From Paenibacillus oralis (GTDB lineage Bacteria; Bacillota; Bacilli; Paenibacillales; Paenibacillaceae), in NCBI RefSeq assembly GCF_003863965.1, contig NZ_RRCN01000001.1, positions 4,670,304-4,734,303 of the forward strand: DNA of 64,000 nucleotides, given 5' to 3'. Position 1 is the first letter of the stretch. Each line of letters opens with the position of its first letter. Positions 58,327 to 64,000 of this stretch are shown one piece after another. The notes beneath the pieces were generated by a model that ran no database searches, was not told the origin of the DNA, and worked only from the letters and a program-made list of their open reading frames with translations. The position numbers and the translations under genes are program-made.

Positions 58327-59640
58327 ATGTCAGAAACTACCTTATCACTTGAAAAAAAGACGAACAATCTTCCCGGTTCGTTAGAGGAATATGCGGCGTC
58401 TCCCGAGAAGCAACGACAGTTGTACAGAAGAACAATGAAGATCGTCATCGCTTCCCAAATTTTTGGCGGGGCGGGCTTGGCTGCGGGAATCACGGTGGGT
58501 GCGCTGCTTGCCCAAGACATGCTTGGCACGGACAGCTATGCCGGAGTTCCTTCCGCCTTGTTTACGTTAGGGTCCGCTGCCGCAGCGCTTTTAGTCGGCC
58601 GCCTTTCCCAACGTTTGGGCCGCCGGGCCGGGCTTGCTGCCGGCTTTTTGGCGGGGGGAATCGGTGCTGCAGGAGTCGTCTTGGCAGCCATTCTCAATCA
58701 TGTGCCACTGCTCTTTATGTCTTTGTTAGTTTACGGTGCCGGTACGGCGACAAACTTGCAGGCGCGTTATGCCGGTACGGATCTAGCGTTGCCGACACAA
58801 CGTGCCAAAGCGATTAGTGCCGCCATGGTCTTCACGACCTTTGGCGCGGTTGCTGGCCCGAATCTGGTCAATATCACAGGTGGGATAGCGACTTCCATCG
58901 GCGCTCCTGCGCTGTCAGGTCCGTTTATGCTGGCCGCCATGGCCTATATTTTAGCGGGTCTGGTTCTTCTTCTGTTTCTCCGTCCCGATCCGCTCGTCGT
59001 CGCCAAGGCCGTTGCAGATATTGAGCGGACAAAGGAAGGACAAAGCAGCGGGGCGGGAACGCGGGAGACTGAACTGCGAGTCCATAAACCGGGCATCATC
59101 GTAGGCGCGACGGTGATGGTATTAACCCAAATCGTTATGATCGCCATTATGACTATGACGCCGGTTCACATGAAGCATCATGGGCATGGACTAAGCGAGG
59201 TGGGCATCGTGATCGGCATCCATGTTGCCGCGATGTATTTGCCTTCACTGATTACCGGTGTTCTCGTCGATAAATACGGGCGCACGATAATGTCCTACGC
59301 CTCCGGAATTACCCTACTGTTGGCAGGGATAGTGGCTGCATTTGCGCCTAGCGATTCGATGTTTCTGCTCATTCTGGCATTGGCCCTACTAGGTTTGGGC
59401 TGGAACTTCGGTTTAATTAGCGGGACAGCTGCCATCATCGACGCAACACCGCCGCAAATCCGGGCGAAGACACAAGGCACGGTGGATGTACTGATCGCAT
59501 TAGCAGGTGCCTCAGGTGGGGCTTTGTCGGGCATGGTAGTCGCTTCATCAAGCTTTTCCACACTCTCTTTGGCTGGAGGATTCTTGTCGCTGCTGTTGAT
59601 TCCGGTTGTCGTCTGGTCCCGGGGGCAGAAGAAGGGATGA
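58327..59640 (+). CDS. MFS transporter
   Basis: 437 residues with 12 membrane segments, a long cytoplasmic N-terminus and the family loop G-R-L-S-Q-R-L-G-R-R-A-G between helices 2 and 3. AGAAGGAG precedes ATG 58327. A drug- or metabolite-efflux role is likely; cargo unknown. There is no operator of the ArsR type upstream, and the OsmC terminator separates it from the regulon. A two-component system follows. Confidence 0.85.
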   Translation: MSETTLSLEKKTNNLPGSLEEYAASPEKQRQLYRRTMKIVIASQIFGGAGLAAGITVGALLAQDMLGTDSYAGVPSALFTLGSAAAALLVGRLSQRLGRRAGLAAGFLAGGIGAAGVVLAAILNHVPLLFMSLLVYGAGTATNLQARYAGTDLALPTQRAKAISAAMVFTTFGAVAGPNLVNITGGIATSIGAPALSGPFMLAAMAYILAGLVLLLFLRPDPLVVAKAVADIERTKEGQSSGAGTRETELRVHKPGIIVGATVMVLTQIVMIAIMTMTPVHMKHHGHGLSEVGIVIGIHVAAMYLPSLITGVLVDKYGRTIMSYASGITLLLAGIVAAFAPSDSMFLLILALALLGLGWNFGLISGTAAIIDATPPQIRAKTQGTVDVLIALAGASGGALSGMVVASSSFSTLSLAGGFLSLLLIPVVVWSRGQKKG

Positions 59641-59685
59641 CTCCGATGACATTAAGCGATCATGGGATGGGGGGACATTTTAGGA

Positions 59686-60372
59686 ATGAAGGGCAAAACG
59701 ATCCTGATTGTTGAGGATGATCCGAAAATACGACAGCTGCTAAAAATATATTTCGAAAAGGAAGGATACGAAATCATGCTTGCGGCGGACGGAACAGAGG
59801 GCGTGGCTCTCTTTGAAAAATTCGACCCCTGCTTTGTCATTATGGATCTTATGCTTCCGCATAAAAGCGGGGAAGAGCTTTGTAAGTGGATTCGTTCTGA
59901 TATGAAGAGCGATACGCCGATTGTGGTGCTGACGGCCAAGGTATCGGAGGAGGAGCGTATTCGGGGATTGCGACTGGGAGCGGACGATTACGTTACTAAA
60001 CCGTTTAGCCCGCGCGAAGTTGTGGTCAGAGTCGAAACCGTCTTGCGAAGAACAGCCAATCGTTGCAGCAAAATCAGTTATAAAGGATTAACGGTTAAGC
60101 CGCATCGAGGAGAAGTCAAGTATAACGGCGAACTCATTCCGCTAACGATGCATGAATTTAAGCTACTATATTTTCTGATGCGGCACCCGAATCAAATCCT
60201 GTCAAGAGAACAGATATTGCAGGAACTGTACCCGCAAGAAGAACGTGTTGTCATTGACCGAACCGTTGATGTTCATATCAGCAAGCTTCGAGAAAAGATT
60301 GAAGCCCTGCGGGGAGCTCCCCGCTTTATCGAAACGATCAGAGGAATGGGGTATCGATTTGATGCATATTAA
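59686..60372 (+). CDS. OmpR/PhoB-type response regulator
   Basis: About 228 residues from ATG 59686 (GGGGGGA about 10 bases upstream; ATG 59662 is less likely). Receiver domain with E-D-D near 10, phospho-acceptor Asp in V-I-M-D-L-M-L-P and Lys in V-T-K-P-F. The C-terminal winged helix ends in R-G-M-G-Y-R-F. It overlaps the kinase gene by 11 bases. Confidence 0.93.
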   Translation: MKGKTILIVEDDPKIRQLLKIYFEKEGYEIMLAADGTEGVALFEKFDPCFVIMDLMLPHKSGEELCKWIRSDMKSDTPIVVLTAKVSEEERIRGLRLGADDYVTKPFSPREVVVRVETVLRRTANRCSKISYKGLTVKPHRGEVKYNGELIPLTMHEFKLLYFLMRHPNQILSREQILQELYPQEERVVIDRTVDVHISKLREKIEALRGAPRFIETIRGMGYRFDAY

Positions 60373-61450
60373 GCGATGGATGTTTTGGCGGGAACGTTTG
60401 GCAATGAAGCTTATTTTGATAAACGGACTGGTTATTGCAGTTGTCATCTGGCTCGTAGGCGTATCCGTCAAAGATTTCGCTTGCTCGGTTGTAGGACAAT
60501 ATGAATTGGTAGGGAAGGGGGGGAGCGGCTTCTTCAACGAGACAATGGATGTTTTTTTATGGAGAGCAAGTATTTTGGCTATACTATTTGCCGCCATTAT
60601 TCATTATGTCTTTATCCGAAATGTGCTATCCCCTTTAAAACAGCTCACGAAGTCCACGCAGCTGATGATGGAAGGGTATCATCCTGAACTCGTTCCGCCA
60701 CAATCTAATGATGAAATTGGCAGGCTTACCCGACATTTCAATGAATTTGCCAAAACATTGCAACGAACGGAAGAAAACCGGAAACGTTTACTTAGCAATA
60801 TATCTCATGAATTGCGAACTCCCCTGAGTAACTTAAACGGTTATTTGGAGGCGCTATCCAGTGGAGTTTTGGAAGGCAATCGGGAACTGTACCAATCCTT
60901 GCTTGAAGAGTCTCAATATCTAACCCGGCTGGTGGAACAGCTTCATGAATTGACGGTTTGGGAGGCGAGAAAGAATAGCAGTATGGTTCTGGAAGAAGTC
61001 AACATTCATGAATTGCTGCAACAATCGATCCTGTCCTTTCAACTGGAAAGCGAAAAAAGAGGTATCTTATTGAACGTCTCTATACAGGAGGGGATCATTA
61101 TTTGTGAGGAGGACGGAATCAAGCAGGTCATGAACAATTTGCTGCAGAATGCGTTCATGTATAGCACGGGAAGGGGGATCAGGGTGACGGGAAAGCGCGA
61201 ACGGTCTGTGTATCGGATAACGGTTTCCAATCAGGGAGAACCTATTCCGGAGGAAGTGCGCGATTTGGTATTTGAACGTTTTTATCGCGTCGATCCGTCA
61301 AGACGCCGGGAACAACACCGATATGGAACAGGACTGGGGCTCTCAATTGTGAAGGAAATCATGGGACGATTCGACGGACAAGTCGGGCTTGATTCGGATG
61401 GGACTTTCCATCATTTTTGGGTTCGGTTTCCTCTAAATGAAAAAAAATAA
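60362..61450 (+). CDS. Sensor histidine kinase
   Basis: About 362 residues from ATG 60362, which overlaps the regulator gene. Two membrane segments (about 16-36 and 68-88) flank a short outside loop of some 30 residues. Then HAMP, HisKA with phospho-His in S-H-E-L-R-T-P, and HATPase_c with N-N-L-L-Q-N-A and G-T-G-L-G-L-S-I-V. The small sensor loop suggests intramembrane or envelope-stress sensing. A sortase and a cell-wall hydrolase gene downstream fit an envelope role. Confidence 0.92.
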   Translation: MHIKRWMFWRERLAMKLILINGLVIAVVIWLVGVSVKDFACSVVGQYELVGKGGSGFFNETMDVFLWRASILAILFAAIIHYVFIRNVLSPLKQLTKSTQLMMEGYHPELVPPQSNDEIGRLTRHFNEFAKTLQRTEENRKRLLSNISHELRTPLSNLNGYLEALSSGVLEGNRELYQSLLEESQYLTRLVEQLHELTVWEARKNSSMVLEEVNIHELLQQSILSFQLESEKRGILLNVSIQEGIIICEEDGIKQVMNNLLQNAFMYSTGRGIRVTGKRERSVYRITVSNQGEPIPEEVRDLVFERFYRVDPSRRREQHRYGTGLGLSIVKEIMGRFDGQVGLDSDGTFHHFWVRFPLNEKK

Positions 61451-61467
61451 AAAGGGCTTCAGGAAAT

Positions 61468-61517
61468 CCGGTACCCCCAATGGAAGATCCATCTTCGTTT
61501 GAGTGTACCGGCTTTTT
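61468..61517. terminator. Terminator between kinase and sortase genes
   Basis: CCGGTAC near 61468 and GTACCGG at 61505-61511 pair across a long loop and are followed by TTTTT on the plus strand. Confidence 0.7.
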
Positions 61518-61536
61518 ATGACGTTCTGATACAGAA

Positions 61537-62256
61537 CTACAGCGGTTGGAAGACGTCATATATTTCTTGTTCCGCGTCAGTATATTCAATCACTTCCGTA
61601 AGTTCACCTGTAACAATAAGTCGATCCGATCCATCCCAGCTATAGCAACTAACAAGTGTTAATAGCGTTTTATTTTCTACATCTTCAATCACATCCACTC
61701 TCTCCGGCATAACAACCTCTTGATGAACCATCGTGTATTTATACACTTTATTTTTATCGGTGATATACATCTCATCCCCTAATTCAACGTACCTTAAAGA
61801 GCCGAACATCTTATCGGGATTTCGTGAATTGTGTGCAGCGATGGCATAGTTTCCCTCACCCATGACCTGATCTGGCTTCAGTGTGGCGCTAGCCACTTTC
61901 AAATTTTCATTCGTAGCCCCATGTAGAATTGGTAAATTGATACCTGTGCTAGGAATGTAGATGCCGCCGATGACGTTTTCTGTTTGGATCGAGGCCGTTA
62001 TATCGAAGGCGTCCAAGTTCTCGACTTCCGAAAAATCAAAGTTTCGGGTGATCGTTTCTTCTCTCTGTGTGTTGATTGCGATTACATTTTGCCTGATTCC
62101 TTCCGCACCTAAATTTGTTTCATACATTTTCGCCAGATGTCTGGGGATGATCCAATTATTCACGATGGGTTCATATAAAATGAACGCCGCTCCTGTAATG
62201 ATAAGTACCATAGAGCTTATGGAATACCATCGATTGGCGGTTTTATTTTTGAACAC
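61537..62256 (-). CDS. Class A-like sortase
   Basis: About 239 residues from GTG 62256 (GGGAGGG 6 bases upstream; ATG 62271 overlaps that site). An N-terminal membrane anchor (Y-S-I-S-S-M-V-L-I-I-T-G) is followed by the sortase beta-barrel with catalytic His in A-A-H-N-S, Cys in L-V-S-C-Y-S and Arg in S-D-R-L-I-V-T-G. It would attach surface proteins with an LPxTG-like signal to peptidoglycan. No substrate gene is adjacent. Confidence 0.88.
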   Translation of the reverse strand: MFKNKTANRWYSISSMVLIITGAAFILYEPIVNNWIIPRHLAKMYETNLGAEGIRQNVIAINTQREETITRNFDFSEVENLDAFDITASIQTENVIGGIYIPSTGINLPILHGATNENLKVASATLKPDQVMGEGNYAIAAHNSRNPDKMFGSLRYVELGDEMYITDKNKVYKYTMVHQEVVMPERVDVIEDVENKTLLTLVSCYSWDGSDRLIVTGELTEVIEYTDAEQEIYDVFQPL

Positions 62257-62474
62257 CGAAATCCCTCCCATGTAACTTTTATCTCTAGTTTAAGTTTCGC
62301 TTTCGTTTCTTTATGATGGTACATTGAGAATGTTAAGAATCGTTAAAGGTGCAGAAAAAGAATAAATGATTTTGCCTATAGATGACAATGAGCGATGTGT
62401 GGTTATTCTCTTTATTAGAACTTAACAAAAGGCCGGTACGATCAAATGAAGATCATTTGGAAGGGGAGACGGAA

Positions 62475-62690
62475 ATGTCATCTCAGTACCGGAGTTTAAT
62501 CTACGCCATTTTAAACCGAACGTATTTCGACTTAAAAATAAAGGCCAGGAAAGGAGGACGGAATTTCCATAACCGACTCCAAGCACAGACTTTCTTGAAT
62601 AGCGATTGGTTCGAGACGTTATGTACTGCCATCGATCTTGACCCTTCTTTCGTAAGGAAGGCAATGCTTCTGGCTTCCGCAAACACCTAA
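62475..62690 (+). CDS. Small conserved-looking protein of unknown function
   Basis: 71 residues from ATG 62475 with a GGGGAGA-type site. Basic, with aromatic residues and R-T-Y-F-D-L-K-I-K-A-R, N-H-R-L-Q-A-Q-T-F-L and D-W-F-E-T-L-C. It may bind nucleic acid; I do not recognise a family. It stands alone between the divergent sortase gene and the convergent NlpC/P60 gene. Confidence 0.6.
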   Translation: MSSQYRSLIYAILNRTYFDLKIKARKGGRNFHNRLQAQTFLNSDWFETLCTAIDLDPSFVRKAMLLASANT

Positions 62691-62707
62691 AACAACAAAA
62701 TAATAAA

Positions 62708-62731
62708 AGAAGGGACATTGCTGTCCCTTCT
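62708..62731 (-). terminator. Terminator after the NlpC/P60 gene
   Basis: AGAAGGGACA pairs with TGTCCCTTCT across TTGC; read on the minus strand it is followed by TTTATTATTTTG. Confidence 0.75.
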
Positions 62732-62747
62732 GCTCGGTATGATATGG

Positions 62748-63502
62748 TTAGAGGACACTTCCGCCAAATACAAACCGATACTCCCAGTGTTTATCTTCGA
62801 TGTTGTCGATTCTTACCCCGCCGGATTTTTCGGAATAGGTGTGCAAGATCTTTCCATTCCCCAAGTAGATGCCATTATGGCTAATACGTGCAGCGGATTT
62901 ATCGATTCCGGAATAATTCGCACGCTTGCTTCCTTTATACGACATAAAGAACATAATGTCTCCCGGCTTCAAATCTCGCCAATCCGTTGAAGTTTTCCCG
63001 TTTTTTTTGACATACGTTGCCTGTGTTCTGGAATTGCCGGGAAGGATCAGCTCAGCTCCGTCTTTAAAAGCCTGTCGAACAAAGTCTGAGCAGTCGAAAG
63101 TTTGGTGTTGGAACGACTGGAGCCAAATTTGTAAGGCGTGCCCAAATACTTCATTCCGGCTTCAATGACATTTTCGGCCTTGCCGGCGGCCGATTGTTCG
63201 GTTTCGTTGGAAGAGGTGTCACTTGCGGATATGTACCGACTTTGGGTTGTGACATAACCGATCTTCCCTTGCCGATCTTGGACTCTGTACCAGTAAGCGT
63301 TCTTCTGTTCTAAAATATCTACATGTTCACCTGCCTCCAAGTAACGAATCCGTTCACCGCTCAGAGAAGGCTTGTCCCGAAAATTGACGCTTTTGACGAT
63401 GATAGCTTGGTTGCTTGCTATCGCATTAGCGTATTGTCCAGTGAATATCGTTCCGGCAATTAGCGTCGGCGCCAACAGAGCGGCAACTAGTTTCTTCTTC
63501 AT
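62748..63502 (-). pseudogene. SH3-NlpC/P60 cell-wall hydrolase, frameshifted
   Basis: A signal peptide (M-K-K-K-L-V-A-A-L-L ... Y-A-N-A) is followed by a bacterial SH3 domain (V-N-F-R-D-K-P-S to I-G-Y-V-T) and an NlpC/P60 domain starting Y-L-G-T-P-Y-K-F-G. One base is missing near 63098-63106. In the restored frame F-D-C-S-D-F-V-R-Q-A-F (catalytic Cys), L-K-P-G-D-I-M-F-F and I-S-H-N-G-I-Y-L-G (catalytic His) follow to 62748. As read, the enzyme would be cut before its cysteine. A very recent mutation or assembly error is likely, because the rest is intact. Confidence 0.85.
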
Positions 63503-63667
63503 TATTTTTTACTCCTCCTTGATGTGTTTCCGCGATGTACGGGATCGCGGTCATAGTCAAGGCTATCACAGGGGAGGTAGTGGGCCTGGATGCACATTTT
63601 TCCAGTTGCTTAATCATTTCTTTAAAATACCGCATTATTGTCTTTTGTGAAGGGGCGGTGGGTTCCA

Positions 63668-64000
63668 TTGCACAATATTCATATCGGTTCATGGGTCTTG
63701 AACGGACAACTGATTCTGTATTTAAGTTTTGGAGCAGCCGGCTGGTTGATGTTGCGTTATCGCCTTCGAAATATGACGGAATGCCGGACAATGTTGTCCG
63801 TTGTAACCAACGCATTCTGGTTGTGGATCATCATTTGGAAGGCGAGCTTTCTGATTTTTAATCCCGTCGAGGTCATCCAACGGCCTGCTGCACTCCTTTA
63901 TTTTGATGGAGGAGAGCGTGGGGGATGGATAGCAAGCCTGGTTGCTGCAGTCTATATCTGGATTAGAACTGTAAAGTTGAATATCCCCTTACCATCATGG
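63668..64000 (+). CDS. Lgt-related membrane protein, 5' part
   Basis: A frame open from 63662 to the window end with TTG 63668 as likely start (GAAGGGGCGGTGG upstream). About 111 codons with three hydrophobic segments. The opening H-N-I-H-I-G-S-W-V-L-N-G-Q and later L-L-Y-F-D-G-G-E-R-G-G resemble the first helices and the glycine motif of prolipoprotein diacylglyceryl transferase relatives. The gene continues beyond the window, so family and function are provisional. Confidence 0.55.
   Translation, partial: MHNIHIGSWVLNGQLILYLSFGAAGWLMLRYRLRNMTECRTMLSVVTNAFWLWIIIWKASFLIFNPVEVIQRPAALLYFDGGERGGWIASLVAAVYIWIRTVKLNIPLPSW

Overview
The window looks like chromosome of a Paenibacillus-type Bacillota. 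The grounds are YesN/YesM-style two-component systems beside carbohydrate ABC transporters, a pectin-degradation run, CcpA-type cre boxes, strong AGGAGG ribosome binding sites, a MocR regulator and a class A-like sortase. No rRNA is present and I assign no species.

Layout. (1) 1-4051: pectin/rhamnogalacturonan degradation (ABC permease end, GH105, GH28, pectin methylesterase). (2) 4100-12761: an unusual organic-acid or hydantoin-like locus around a MerR regulator. SLC13 permease and 2-hydroxyacid dehydrogenase lie on the minus strand; a CitMHS/GntP-like permease, a hydantoinase/oxoprolinase-type ASKHA protein, an HEXXH protein and a GntR/FCD regulator lie on the plus strand. Two promoters there have the 19-bp spacer with internal dyad typical of MerR control. 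(3) 12810-13558: gene-free, with two short-repeat families. (4) 13559-16026: DMT exporter divergent from a frameshifted MocR gene. (5) 16046-22791: cre-controlled YesN/YesM plus sugar ABC operon. (6) 22879-23061: second cluster of the same 24-bp repeat, then PPOX-like and MarR genes and tRNA-Leu(CAG).

(7) 24506-47719 is a mosaic island starting at the tRNA-Leu gene with a frameshifted tyrosine recombinase and an excisionase-like gene. It holds two decayed copies of sulfur/redox modules. Copy A (26.8-32.3 kb) has YeiH and LysR remnants, OsmC, lipoyl-domain lipoamide dehydrogenase, MarR, and XRE and aminotransferase scars. Copy B (38.4-47.7 kb) has YeiH, LysR, TusA, LysR, YeeE half, TusA, YeeE half, a thioredoxin-reductase-like protein fused to a thioredoxin fold, a MarR scar, XRE, a PatB-like lyase and an NhaC/aminotransferase chimera. 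Between them lie conjugative-element-type regulators, a broken amidohydrolase, truncated RraA and a sugar segment (AraC-domain fragment, binding protein, GH115).

(8) 47791-58209 is the most interesting part: a thiol/sulfur redox regulon. It contains small ABM-like proteins, two ArsR-rhodanese fusion regulators, an alcohol dehydrogenase split by an IS110-family element, thioredoxin, an FAD amine-oxidase-like protein, thioredoxin reductase, a membrane-anchored rhodanese and an OsmC protein. Five promoters share ATTCAAT-N6-ATTGAAT-like dyads, each starting exactly 4 nt after the first base of the -10 box; a sixth, weaker dyad precedes the split dehydrogenase. I infer that the ArsR-rhodanese proteins read a sulfur or thiol-reactive signal through this operator. 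(9) 58327-64000: MFS exporter, OmpR/histidine kinase pair, sortase, small protein, frameshifted SH3-NlpC/P60 hydrolase and the start of an Lgt-like membrane protein.

Many genes carry single-base frameshifts, several in homopolymers. Some could be assembly errors; those with a second, truncated copy in the window are real decay.
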